A stretch of DNA of 22,582 nucleotides from Gammaproteobacteria bacterium (lineage in GTDB: Bacteria > Pseudomonadota > Gammaproteobacteria > UBA4575): NCBI GenBank assembly GCA_027297825.1, contig JAPUHH010000014.1, positions 1-22,582 on the forward strand, read 5' to 3'. A program made the translations under genes and the position numbers. A model generated the notes under the pieces. It had not been told where the DNA came from, ran no database searches, and saw only the letters and a program-made list of their open reading frames with translations. Positions 6,795 to 15,412 of this stretch are shown piece by piece. The first letter of the stretch is position 1, and every line of letters starts with the position of its first letter.

Positions 6795-7883
6795 TTAATC
6801 TATCTCTATTCCCCTTAACTGTCTTGCCGCATCCTCTGGACTTACCGTGCTCACAAATAATCCAGAACCTAATTCAAAACCGGTAGGAATGCTGGTGCGT
6901 GGACAAATCTCTAAATGCCATTGATAACTATCAAGGTGTTTTTTAAATTCTTCGCCATGCGGAATCGAATGTAAAAAATAATTATATTGCGCGCCACCAA
7001 TAACCTTATTAAGCCGAAACATAGTGCGTTTAAGTAATAGAGCAAAATCTTCCAGATCATCATCAGTGCATTCTAGGTAATCCGCCTGTGGGAATAGTGG
7101 AAATATTTGCACTTCCCATTCAAAGCGACTGGCAAATGGCTTGATGGCAATAAAGCGTTTGCTCTTTTCGATTACATATTGACCGACATTTATTTTGCGT
7201 CGCACCTCTCCTGATTCGCGATCATAAATCGTTGCTTCAAAAGTCAGCGCCTCATCCACTAGGTGGCTAAAAATATTTTGGTTAAATTTTTGAAAATAAG
7301 CATGCGAGTGTTGAAGTTCATTCGTAACATTCTCTGGTACAACCGGCATAGCAACTATTTGACTATGCGTATGCGCAATACTCGCGCCAGCAGCAGGACC
7401 AAAATTTTTAAACACTAATACATATTTGATTCGCGCATCACTCTGATACAATACCTGCATGCGGTCTCTATACATTTGAAATAATGCATGCAAATGCTGA
7501 ACTGACATTTCGTCTACATGTATTGAGTGGTTCTCATGATCAATAACGACTTCATGACGTCCATAGCCATCAATAACATGTTGCAAACCAAAACTTAAAT
7601 TTTGCGAAATTTTGCGGTCACTGAGCACAGGAAATAAATTTTCTACCATACGGATTTGCCACTCTTGCTCATTGGGCCAGCTTGCCAAGGTCGGCGGGGT
7701 TTGTACCTCATTGCCTTTGCAAAATGGGCACCGCTCAAACCGCGACTCAGAACTAACGGTCAGTGGCTGTTCTTCTTTACGAGGCCGTAATCCACGTGCT
7801 GTTGAGACCAGCACCGATTCGGTTGGAACGATAGGATTGATACGGATTTCACGAATTTCAACTGCCGGTTGGTCTGTAGTCAT
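6795..7883 (-). CDS. galT: GalT-family nucleotidylyltransferase (galactose-1-phosphate uridylyltransferase-like)
   Basis: 362 residues, full length for the GalT branch of the HIT superfamily. The zinc site starts with CPFCKGNE (C52, C55). The nucleotide-accepting active site reads ASIAHTHSQ, with H171, H173 and Q175; the second histidine is the nucleophile position. The C-terminal domain carries the conserved QWHLEICPR block. Classic GalT of the Leloir pathway has HPHGQ at the active site, whereas HTHSQ is found in more divergent members, including ADP-glucose/UDP-sugar phosphorylase-like enzymes. So the family is certain but the sugar and nucleotide are not. No galK, galE or other Leloir gene is in the window. 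Start ATG 7883; an AAGG lies rather far upstream. Confidence 0.85.
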   Translation of the reverse strand: MTTDQPAVEIREIRINPIVPTESVLVSTARGLRPRKEEQPLTVSSESRFERCPFCKGNEVQTPPTLASWPNEQEWQIRMVENLFPVLSDRKISQNLSFGLQHVIDGYGRHEVVIDHENHSIHVDEMSVQHLHALFQMYRDRMQVLYQSDARIKYVLVFKNFGPAAGASIAHTHSQIVAMPVVPENVTNELQHSHAYFQKFNQNIFSHLVDEALTFEATIYDRESGEVRRKINVGQYVIEKSKRFIAIKPFASRFEWEVQIFPLFPQADYLECTDDDLEDFALLLKRTMFRLNKVIGGAQYNYFLHSIPHGEEFKKHLDSYQWHLEICPRTSIPTGFELGSGLFVSTVSPEDAARQLRGIEID

Positions 7884-8113
7884 AGAACGATTATTGCCTT
7901 ACAAATTGTAGCTAAGCATATCAATATGCCATCAATTAGCGTTATAAGTTGAAGTTATTAAAATTTTGTTACTTAAATACACCCATAAGTTTAATTTCTG
8001 ATTCCATAACATTATGTTTTTTATATAGCTTTATACGTTAATCATATCGGCTAAGGTACACATTTCTCGATAAGTGAAATTTATAGCTTGGAAAGTTATA
8101 ACTATTGGAATTT

Positions 8114-8260
8114 TTACCACGAAGGTTTTAATTTAACCCAAATTTTATGGTTTAAACCACTAATTTCGACTTGCTCTGATGGCTCATTCCTTGAGCAATT
8201 TCTAAGCCCAACTCCATCTAAAAACATTTGTACCGCAAGCATGATCAAGATAATAGCCAT
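8114..8260 (-). CDS. Possible 48-residue protein overlapping the upstream membrane-protein gene
   Basis: An ATG at 8260 opens 48 codons: a hydrophobic N-terminus (MAIILIMLAVQMFLDGV) then a polar tail ending KLKPSW. It overlaps the last 16 bases of the 8245-8526 gene in another frame of the same strand, a layout compatible with translational coupling. The nearest GGAG is 13 bases upstream, which is far. It is not similar to anything I know. It could instead be the true C-terminus of the 8245-8526 protein after a frameshift. Confidence 0.35.
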   Translation of the reverse strand: MAIILIMLAVQMFLDGVGLRNCSRNEPSEQVEISGLNHKIWVKLKPSW

Positions 8261-8526
8261 TCTAATGCGCGCACTCCATTTATGCTAAAAACCTTAATAA
8301 ACCAGGGTAAGAGAATTAGAATAAGTGCCGCCAAACACCCTGATGTTGAAAGAGCAAGCACCCAGGTGAACGTATTGGTAGTTTGACTACTACCCAAGAT
8401 TAGAGCTATCGCGATAGCTGCGGACCCAGTCACTAGCGGCATCGCTAATGGCGCAATAAATGGATCTTCACCCCTATCCACAATTTTCATACAGATGGCA
8501 GGAAATACCATGCCTAAAGCAACCAA
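8245..8526 (-). CDS. Small integral membrane protein, start uncertain
   Basis: At most 93 residues with three hydrophobic segments: residues 1-13, about 28-44 (PLVTGSAAIAIALILG) and about 53-77 (FTWVLALSTSGCLAALILILLPWFI). The only usual start codons are TTG at 8526 and an internal ATG at 8511. Upstream the frame stays open for 17 more codons back to a TAA at 8578-8580, and those codons continue the first hydrophobic helix (TLYVAGGIILS). So the natural start has probably been lost, or an unusual start such as ATT or ATC is used. I do not recognise the family. Likely an inner-membrane protein or a truncated remnant of one. Confidence 0.5.
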   Translation of the reverse strand: MVALGMVFPAICMKIVDRGEDPFIAPLAMPLVTGSAAIAIALILGSSQTTNTFTWVLALSTSGCLAALILILLPWFIKVFSINGVRALEWLLS

Positions 8527-8847
8527 TGAAAGAATGATCCCGCCTGCAACATAAAGTGTGGATACTCTAAGGTTTAATTAAGACTGTACATAGTTTCCAA
8601 GCAGCAAAATATGAGTAGCAATATATAAGCAAATATAAGCTCTCTACTTATAATTCTTACACGCTCTTGGATTGATTACTTAAGTTGGAATTAAAGATTA
8701 GCAAATTACCAAATGGACCCTTTATTAAAAAAATAATAATACTGAAGCTTGAATTAAGTTCATCTGAAAATGGATTTAATCAACATTTCCATAGCCACAA
8801 ATGGTTTTAATGCTACAAATATTAAATATTCTTAAGCTATAATTAAT
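8527..8847. other. AT-rich gap without a convincing gene
   Basis: The first ~50 bases are the start-less in-frame extension of the membrane-protein gene. The rest is AT-rich, with a short direct repeat of ATATAAGC near 8623-8640. A roughly 40-codon open stretch on the minus strand ending near 8660 (FSIIIFLIKGPFGN) has no start codon and may be a gene scrap. Nothing firm. Confidence 0.4.
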
Positions 8848-9435
8848 CTAAAATTGACAGCTTTTATATAGGCCAGTCACTCCAGATGTGATTGTTTGCA
8901 AGTTTTCTGAGATGTTCTGCGCGTAATGGAGCACATTTAAATAATCCCCATCAATTGAGAATAATAATTCTCGATTATCTTCTGCATTGTCCCATTGCAA
9001 ATATGCATACACTATTAAAACTTCTACCTCATTTATTTGCTTGTATTGTTCTGACTTTATTTCTGCAATTTCCAGATTAGACAGTAGATGGTTTTTGAAG
9101 TAGTTAAATTTGACGACTTCTAACTGCTCTCTTCTATTCGTTAAACTGTCAAAATTTGCCAGCTCATGGTGAACTAAATGCAAGTGGTCAATTCGCCATA
9201 ATAAGCCTGGCTCTAATTTAAATGTAACAGTTTCACCGATAGCATTACTACGATCAGTGATTTTTAACTGCCTACTAAATGCTCCACCGGGTAATTTACA
9301 TTTGAATGATTCGCTAGGAGAGACATAGTAACCGTGACTGAGATGGCCATTTAAAAGCAAAACCACGCATGAAGTTAATGACATCAACAATACCAACAGC
9401 ACCGAAATTCGGCACAATATTCGATACTTATTCAT
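8848..9435 (-). CDS. Putative lipoprotein
   Basis: 195 residues. The N-terminus is a lipoprotein signal: basic n-region, hydrophobic core (ISVLLVLLMSL) and lipobox LTSC, with lipidated Cys23. Residue +2 is Val, with no Asp signal for inner-membrane retention, so an outer-membrane location is the default guess. The mature part has no family I recognise; it is a mix of strands and helices with two more cysteines (C46 in FKCKLPGG and one at SCQF near the end), which could form a disulfide. Start ATG 9435 without a clear Shine-Dalgarno. It stands alone in an AT-rich accessory stretch. Confidence 0.7.
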   Translation of the reverse strand: MNKYRILCRISVLLVLLMSLTSCVVLLLNGHLSHGYYVSPSESFKCKLPGGAFSRQLKITDRSNAIGETVTFKLEPGLLWRIDHLHLVHHELANFDSLTNRREQLEVVKFNYFKNHLLSNLEIAEIKSEQYKQINEVEVLIVYAYLQWDNAEDNRELLFSIDGDYLNVLHYAQNISENLQTITSGVTGLYKSCQF

Positions 9436-9745
9436 GTTAAGGAGAAGAATTATTTATATTTTCCAGTGTACTTTAATCAATTTACTTAAACAGAATAATA
9501 TTCTTACAAGTAAATGTATTAACTTGGCTTATCCCATTATATATAACAAAAATAGTGGTTAATTCTTGTGTAAAGCTAGACAGATATAAATCCTCTACTT
9601 AAACATCGCAATAAAAGCTGCATTTCTCTACAGCCTATCTCCTTAATTTGCTTAATGATACTTTTTAAGGATTCTATAAATCAATAATGAACTACTATAT
9701 ATCTAACTAATGAAGTATTTTTGTTACACATTGCTGCCATTTTAA
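9436..9745. other. AT-rich gap, nothing recognised
   Basis: Divergent AT-rich intergenic sequence between the lipoprotein gene (-) and the broken CHASE2-like gene (+). I see no coding stretch, RNA gene or clear promoter in it. Confidence 0.4.
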
Positions 9746-10183
9746 ATTGAATTAAAAACATTAATAAATAAGCTACGCAATAACAGGTGGGCATATCTGC
9801 TACCTATACTCGTGGCTGCTATATTTATAGTGATTGCGAATTCAGTAAATTTACTCTCCAAAACTGAATACGATATTGCAGGTTTATTTAACAATACATC
9901 CAACCAGAATCACAATGACCAGCTCATTATAATTGAAGATAAGCCAGAAGAAATTAACAGGGTGAAGTATCGGGACTCATTCAGAATTTAGCTGATGCTA
10001 ATGTGCGAAGTATTCTATTAGACCTGGACTTATCTAATCCAAGCTTAAAAAGCATGGATGACGAGATACTCGCAAATGCAAGGGTTAATAAAACTATTTA
10101 AAGAATGGGGAACCTCACATAACGAAAATGAAGAAATTCCTGCAGAGGCAATGGCTACCTGGAATGGTCAGTACAACAGCTAA
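9746..10183 (+). pseudogene. Broken CHASE2-like sensor-domain gene
   Basis: Reading frame 1 runs from ATT 9746 to about 9962: a basic N-terminus, a transmembrane helix (AYLLPILVAAIFIVIANSV), then KTEYDIAGLF and a strand, DQLIIIEDKPEE. The text continues after a -1 shift at a GGG run near 9963 as GEVSGLIQNLADANVRSILL-DLDLSNPS, and after a +1 shift near 10082 as LIKLFKEWGTSHNENEE up to TAA 10181-10183. One helix, an acidic YD.. turn, a DxxIIIxxD-like strand, then a helix and an ILLDLDLS strand resemble the start of a CHASE2 extracellular sensor domain. The usual downstream kinase or cyclase domain is missing. The first codon is ATT rather than ATG, so start, frame and C-terminus are all damaged. 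Family assignment is tentative; the broken coding pattern is clearer. Confidence 0.5.
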
Positions 10184-10202
10184 ATAGAAGATACTAGTAT
10201 CA

Positions 10203-10592
10203 TCATGGCAATATAACTAGAAGTGCACCAAGCACTTCTCTTGTTGCTGGATTAAGCAGCAGTCTATTCCGCTCATCCATTACCTTTGTAACTTCACCAC
10301 AGTGAAAATGATTATTCTGAAATTTTTTTATGAATATTTTCTTTTCATCTTCTGACAATGAAGCAAACTGATCCCCGCCACTTGGTTGCGATAGCTTGAG
10401 CTTGTCTAATTCAATTGCTATTTTAGATTTATACTTTACAGCAGATTGTTGATCATGTACTTTTTCTAACAGTATTCCCAAATATGCATACTCTTGTGCA
10501 AAACTTTTCCCTTTCCCATCAGCATACCCGCCTGCGTTGACTCCCATAGATAAGAATAAGGTAATTATTATCAATACTAAGCGAATATTCAT
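10203..10592 (-). CDS. Secreted hypothetical protein
   Basis: 129 residues from ATG 10592; an ATG at 10622 would add ten. The later start is preferred because it gives a standard signal peptide (MNIRLVLIIITLFLSMGVNA) with an AxA-like cleavage site VNA before GGYADG. The mature part is about 110 residues, mostly helical and charged, with one cysteine (HFHCGEV), and ends in a hydrophobic LGALLVILP. I recognise no family. Probably periplasmic. No Shine-Dalgarno is evident for either start. Confidence 0.6.
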   Translation of the reverse strand: MNIRLVLIIITLFLSMGVNAGGYADGKGKSFAQEYAYLGILLEKVHDQQSAVKYKSKIAIELDKLKLSQPSGGDQFASLSEDEKKIFIKKFQNNHFHCGEVTKVMDERNRLLLNPATREVLGALLVILP

Positions 10593-10622
10593 CGCTGCTT
10601 TATTTGAATAACATTTTTGCAT

Positions 10623-10924
10623 AGTTATAATTTTAGGCTCATTCGCCGCAAAAAAACAGTTCTACAAACATACCAAATACCAATATCAGCTGAAGTTGAC
10701 TCAATAATTGTTAACATTGGCAGTTATTCAAGCATCTTGAATTCGCATTAACCACGCAAGAAAGTATCAAAGTAGTTTATTTATAGCCCCTTCTCAGCAT
10801 TAATTACATCCATATAAATATCCCCATTAAATACAGTTAGATAGAAAGCACGCTCATAATAATTAGTCCGGCTAAAGATAAGCATTACAGCGCATTTAAA
10901 CCGTTCAACTGATATATAAATAAC
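10623..10924. other. Gap without a firm gene; in-frame tail after the lipoprotein stop
   Basis: After the TGA of the lipoprotein gene (10925-10927), its frame stays open on the minus strand for 47 codons to a TAA at 10781-10783. Within this, an ATG at 10885 would encode 34 residues ending DVINAEKGL. No ribosome-binding site is visible. The remaining sequence is AT-rich and featureless. Confidence 0.3.
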
Positions 10925-11410
10925 TCAACCACCAGGCGGTTTCAAAGGCGGACCACCCATAATTAAATCCAGTGAGTTACGCAAAGCCCATGCTTTATCA
11001 TGATAGCTTTCCTCACTGTCTGCTTTTGCAATTCCCGCTTGCAAGACATCACTCAATTCCATGCAGTCATCCTTCAATGTAAATAATATTTTATAGACAG
11101 TGCCTTCATAAATACGATTGGTAAGACTAATTCCACCTGCATTAAATACACGGGTACCAAGTTGTATCGTTTCTGCGGTAGTCAAAATAATTGGGTGAAA
11201 ATGAGGGCAATTTTCTTTCAGTCCTTTTCTAAATAATTTTGGTGCTGCTGATGCATTTTCAAATGCCAGCTGCTGTCGTTGGGCAATCTTTTCCTTAGAC
11301 TCTGCTGACTTTTCTCTGACTGTATTATTTTGGTTAGAAGCTTGATCTTCAGTATTTAAACATGCGCTTAATAAAGCTACAATTACAAAAGCACTACAAC
11401 ATTTATTCAT
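10925..11410 (-). CDS. Putative lipoprotein
   Basis: 161 residues. The signal is short, with lipobox LSAC and lipidated Cys17 followed by Leu-Asn. A polar, glutamine- and lysine-rich linker (about 20-50) precedes a compact domain with two cysteines (ENCPHFHP and KDDCMELS). It ends in a glycine/proline tail (MGGPPLKPPGG). No family recognised. Likely a periplasm-facing lipoprotein. Start ATG 11410; only a weak AAGGAT lies upstream. It follows aqpZ in the same direction but is separated from it by a terminator-like hairpin. Confidence 0.7.
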   Translation of the reverse strand: MNKCCSAFVIVALLSACLNTEDQASNQNNTVREKSAESKEKIAQRQQLAFENASAAPKLFRKGLKENCPHFHPIILTTAETIQLGTRVFNAGGISLTNRIYEGTVYKILFTLKDDCMELSDVLQAGIAKADSEESYHDKAWALRNSLDLIMGGPPLKPPGG

Positions 11411-11532
11411 AACTTATCCTTGCAGAGCGAAAGCTGATGACATCAGAGAACATTATAAAAGGAAGAATACAAGCTAATTCAGTCCGCATTGAATATTATT
11501 ATGCCGTCTTAAGTTAAATATTGGGAAATATA

Positions 11533-11568
11533 ATAAATATGTGTAGAAATTATGCTACACATATTTAT
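11533..11568 (-). terminator. Terminator-like hairpin after aqpZ
   Basis: A perfect 14-bp AT-rich stem (11533-11546 with 11555-11568) has an 8-nt loop and lies 54 bases past the aqpZ stop. On the minus strand it is followed by an AT-rich stretch with T-runs (ATTATATTT). Confidence 0.6.
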
Positions 11569-11621
11569 CAATCTAGTTATTAAAAACAAATTGTCAAATC
11601 ACACGCTATAACGATTCAGAT

Positions 11622-12365
11622 TTAATTATTATCATCTTCAAAAATCATTTTATAGGCCAAGCCTGCTAGGATTGCGCCTATAATAGGTGCAGCCCAAAAC
11701 AACCAAACCTGCGACAATGCGATACCGCCTTCAAATATAGCAGGGCCTGTGCTTCGAGCAGGATTAACAGAAGTATTGGTTACAGGTATTGAGATTAAAT
11801 GAATAAGTGTAAGTGCTAAACCTATCGCGATCGGCGCAAATCCTGCAGGAGCGCGCTTATCCGTTGCACCCAAGATGATCATTAAGAAAATAAAGGTCAT
11901 CACAATTTCACAAACTAAAGCCGCAGTCATTGAATAACCCCCCGGCGAGTGTGCCGCAAAACCATTCGATGCAAGTCCACCATCGTAGCCTGCCTTACCA
12001 CTTGCAATCAGGTAGAGAACTCCAGCTGCAACAATTGCGCCTAATACCTGCGCAATAATATATGGGATTAACTGACTTGCTGGAAAGCGGCTCCCTGCAA
12101 CTAAGCCGATTGATACCGCGGGGTTCAAATGGCATCCCGATATATGCCCAATCGCATAGGCCATGGTTATCACCGTCAAGCCAAACGCCAAGGCGACGCC
12201 AACAAAACCAATACCAAGCGGGAAATTCGTACCATCTCCTATCATTGCACCATTGGATACAAAAGTTGCAGCAAGAACTGCGCTGCCGCAGCCACCTAGG
12301 ACTAACCAAAATGTACCAATAAACTCTGCGATAAAACTTTTAGATGATTGTATGCTGATATTCAA
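11622..12365 (-). CDS. aqpZ: Aquaporin Z
   Basis: 247 residues with six transmembrane helices of the MIP family. The two pore motifs are HLNPAVS (NPA 81-83) and SVNPARS (NPA 201-203). The aromatic/arginine filter can be read by spacing against E. coli AqpZ: Phe61, His189, Thr198 and Arg204, which is the water-selective set rather than the glycerol-facilitator set. It acts as a tetrameric inner-membrane water channel. The start is TTG at 12365, since no ATG lies near the conserved N-terminus (FIAEFIGTFWLVLGG), and no Shine-Dalgarno is visible. The AsmA-family gene ends 119 bases upstream on the same strand; a terminator-like hairpin follows aqpZ. Confidence 0.95.
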   Translation of the reverse strand: MNISIQSSKSFIAEFIGTFWLVLGGCGSAVLAATFVSNGAMIGDGTNFPLGIGFVGVALAFGLTVITMAYAIGHISGCHLNPAVSIGLVAGSRFPASQLIPYIIAQVLGAIVAAGVLYLIASGKAGYDGGLASNGFAAHSPGGYSMTAALVCEIVMTFIFLMIILGATDKRAPAGFAPIAIGLALTLIHLISIPVTNTSVNPARSTGPAIFEGGIALSQVWLFWAAPIIGAILAGLAYKMIFEDDNN

Positions 12366-12484
12366 TTTTACTATTATAAAATATAATATTTGAGTTCATT
12401 ATTGTTTTGTAAAATAATTACCTCCTATTGAGTTGCCGCCTCTGAATCTTCTGGTTGATCTGAAACATGAATAATATTGCTCGG

Positions 12485-15160
12485 CTATTTTTCTTCAAGA
12501 TCCGCTTCCGGATCTTCTAATGCTTTATTACATAAAGAACCAGCATGTATAACACGCTGAAAAAGACTTTCTGCAATTAATGATAAACCACCAGTCGCTA
12601 TAGCAGAAGCTACTGTTGCGCCACTTTCCACAATACCCAGCGGGTTATTCTCTATTTTTGGATTACCCAAAGTCCCACCCAGATAAACAAATTTCACAAC
12701 ATTTCCAATGTTTACACCGATTCCTTTTTTTGCAATTGGTGTAAATCCAATTGCAATATTTTCCGTATGCATATCAATTTTTCCACTGCCGACGATCTTC
12801 ATCCTTGAAGTTTCAACTGCCATTTGTTTACGACTGCTTAACACACCATCCTCAGCTGTAAATTTTAACGCCAAGCATTCGATTTCGGTAGTCTTTGATT
12901 TTTTTACAAATGGGCTTAATGTATTTACCAACTCTAGAAATAAATCAGTGCCAATTAGTTCAAATACATTGTTATCTACAGTTGCTTCTTGTATTTCTAA
13001 CACAAATTCACCATTCAACGATGCTACGATCTGGTGTGCTGATTTCCCCTGGCCTGAAAAATCGACAACAATATCAGTAATCCCTCCGTTGACTAGATTA
13101 TCTCCCGTAGCACCTAACGCTTCCATGCTTATATTAAGAGCATCAAATTTCATGTCTAAATTCGCTTCATCTTCGATTTTTTTAAGCAAAATTGTGCCAT
13201 TGATATTACCGCCAGCCAAATGTGCTTGAATGGGATCTATATTAAGTTCCCCACCATTTAACTTGAACTTGGTAATAACATTATGAAATATATTATCCGG
13301 TGCCTGTTCCCCAAATATTCCTGATAAAACCGTCGGCACAACTAACTTATTAACTTCTACATCTAGATTTATGTCATACCAACTTAGCCAAGCCCAATCA
13401 ATTTCTTCATCACTAAATATTTTGTCTTCTACAATAACATCTTCTTGTTGAATTGAAGTTTGATCACTACCCTTCCCCAATTGATGCAAGGGGGATAAAT
13501 CAAGCAATTGTGAAGAAAAATTCCCATTTATATTTACAATTTCATTCGACCAATCAATGTTCATATCTCCAGATAGATCACTTTTTTTGGAACGCGCTAC
13601 TAATTCTGTTACCTTTATCCCACTATAAAATGACTCAATATTTGCACTTACGCTCGCAGGCAAAAAGGGTGAAAAATCTTGTTGAAGATATTGTGCCAAA
13701 GAATCAAGAGATGTGGCCTTTGCATCTATTTTCAATGCTGTTCCTTCTACTCCATTAAGATTGACATTGCCATTTAATACCATTTTGGAATCACCTTCCG
13801 AAATTAAAAGCGAAATTAGAATATCCTTGCCTTGAGTTCGATTTTCCAAAGGCTGCATCGTTCCCGTAATTTCTACAACATCGGTTTTAATCGTATGCTC
13901 ATGATTTTCTTGGCTTGTTTGCTCATAACGACCTTTTAAGCTATGTATGTTGATCGTTTCGTCTTCAAGGCTGGCTGCCAAACTTAAGTCATGAATCGAA
14001 TGTTGATTAGCAATAATTTTCCCAACTTTTAAATTTACCACAGGATTAAATGATTTCATCCAAGTCCAATTCAGCTCAGGTTCTTCCACAGTATCTTCAC
14101 CACTGCTGATTTTTATTTCACTATTACCTTTAAATGTTGTGTGATTCTCATCCTTCGTTAGTTCATCAACCACTGTCATATACGGTGTAAAATCGAGCCT
14201 GTCTGCAGTGAGGTTTGCGCGAATAGAATTGTCTTTTGTGTTGAACAATATATCTCCATAAATAATGTTCTCTCCAAGCTGTAGTTGAATTTTTGATGCT
14301 TCATACGTTCCTTTTGATGAAGTCAGCTCAACTGAAATATCAACTGGCTCAACATCTGGTATATTCCTTTTTAAGTATCTTTCAAATTTATCTAAATTAT
14401 GTGATTTTGCAGTTAGATAAGCACTTGCACCGTCTGTATTTTGTGGGTTAATTTGCCCATAAGCTTGCAAGTCAACATCAAGACCAGTGGCCTGCAATTT
14501 GAATTGCAAAGTTTGTCCTGACAGTTCTTTATCATCAATACCAACCTCACCTTCGATGTCAATTCGCTCCATCTCATATATAGCCAAACCTTGTAACTGC
14601 ACAGTACGCTCATCTGTTCGTTGCAATGATAGTGACGAGAATTCAATTTCTTTGACTGATTCAGTTTTAACATATTTAACATTTAATTTTTCAATGCTAA
14701 TTTCTGAAAAACTAAAGATACTTTCAAGATTTAAAGATTCTTGGATTTTTGTCTCTTGGTTATCTAAGACCGATGTTTCCCAGTTTAAATTTCCCAGTTC
14801 ATCTTCTGCTACATAAACAACGGAGTCATTTAAAACCGCACTCCAATATGGAAGCTGGTTACTTATAAATTTACTAAGCTCAATTTTTACTTCAGCACTC
14901 CCTAAGCGTAGTAAATATGGGTTTGATCCCCACTCCGGATTTTTTAATTCAAGACCTTTAACAAATACTCTTGTAGGTAAAAATTGAATAGAAATTTCTT
15001 CTATTGTAAAACGATAACCCGTATTTTCATATAACAGCCAATTATATAGTCCTTCATATGACTTTGGTTTATAAATGCCGATTCCGATAGCGGCACCAAT
15101 CAGTAAAACAAATGAGGTGAGACAAATGATGAAGATGCGAACGGTAGGTTTCATAGGCAT
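12485..15160 (-). CDS. AsmA family protein
   Basis: 891 residues. A single N-terminal transmembrane helix (about 8-29) anchors a very long, beta-strand-rich periplasmic region. Residues 30-120 hold the AsmA N-terminal block: the TGYRFTIEEISIQFLPT strand pair and NPEWGSNPYLLRLGSAEVKI. The C-terminal AsmA region (about 620-850) includes GNINGTILL, GITDIVVDFSGQGKS, LNGEFVLEIQEATVDN and IAIGFTPIAKKG, then LGGTLGNPKIENNPLG. AsmA-like proteins are large bridge-like or membrane-assembly factors at the Gram-negative inner membrane. The chain ends in an acidic tail (EDPEADLEEK). The start is ATG 15160, with a second ATG two codons on. After the TAG stop the frame remains open for 19 more codons. Confidence 0.88.
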   Translation of the reverse strand: MPMKPTVRIFIICLTSFVLLIGAAIGIGIYKPKSYEGLYNWLLYENTGYRFTIEEISIQFLPTRVFVKGLELKNPEWGSNPYLLRLGSAEVKIELSKFISNQLPYWSAVLNDSVVYVAEDELGNLNWETSVLDNQETKIQESLNLESIFSFSEISIEKLNVKYVKTESVKEIEFSSLSLQRTDERTVQLQGLAIYEMERIDIEGEVGIDDKELSGQTLQFKLQATGLDVDLQAYGQINPQNTDGASAYLTAKSHNLDKFERYLKRNIPDVEPVDISVELTSSKGTYEASKIQLQLGENIIYGDILFNTKDNSIRANLTADRLDFTPYMTVVDELTKDENHTTFKGNSEIKISSGEDTVEEPELNWTWMKSFNPVVNLKVGKIIANQHSIHDLSLAASLEDETINIHSLKGRYEQTSQENHEHTIKTDVVEITGTMQPLENRTQGKDILISLLISEGDSKMVLNGNVNLNGVEGTALKIDAKATSLDSLAQYLQQDFSPFLPASVSANIESFYSGIKVTELVARSKKSDLSGDMNIDWSNEIVNINGNFSSQLLDLSPLHQLGKGSDQTSIQQEDVIVEDKIFSDEEIDWAWLSWYDINLDVEVNKLVVPTVLSGIFGEQAPDNIFHNVITKFKLNGGELNIDPIQAHLAGGNINGTILLKKIEDEANLDMKFDALNISMEALGATGDNLVNGGITDIVVDFSGQGKSAHQIVASLNGEFVLEIQEATVDNNVFELIGTDLFLELVNTLSPFVKKSKTTEIECLALKFTAEDGVLSSRKQMAVETSRMKIVGSGKIDMHTENIAIGFTPIAKKGIGVNIGNVVKFVYLGGTLGNPKIENNPLGIVESGATVASAIATGGLSLIAESLFQRVIHAGSLCNKALEDPEADLEEK

Positions 15161-15301
15161 GTTATTACCAATCTGATATATGCTAGTCCGAAAAATTATA
15201 CCTCATTAAAGCATGCTCAATTCGAAACTAACTTATTTCAAAATAATAATGCGATTTTGATGTTTGGAAACCACTTATAAGATGCGGTTTTTCAGAACGC
15301 C

Positions 15302-15335
15302 TAATTCTGTTTAGTTAGAATTAATATTTAACTAA
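15302..15335. terminator. AT-rich overlapping hairpins downstream of the acetolactate synthase gene
   Basis: TAATTCT (15302-15308) pairs with AGAATTA (15317-15323), and alternatively TTAGTTA (15311-15317) pairs with TAACTAA (15329-15335). They lie about 80-110 bases past the stop of the acetolactate synthase gene. T-runs are weak. The rest of the 15161-15412 gap shows only a GAGTTT/AAACTC hairpin at 15362-15382. Confidence 0.25.
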
Positions 15336-15412
15336 GAAGAAATGTGTAATTTGATATGTATGAGTTTATACGTAGAAAACTCTTCTCAATGCAAAGATGT
15401 TTTATAAGGTAA

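Noticed and set aside
8088..8288. 66-codon + strand frame
   Set aside because: Antisense to two more protein-like minus-strand frames and without a ribosome-binding site.
8620..8780. Roughly 40-codon minus-strand open stretch with FSIIIFLIKGPFGN
   Set aside because: No start codon and no neighbouring context; could be a gene scrap but not supportable.
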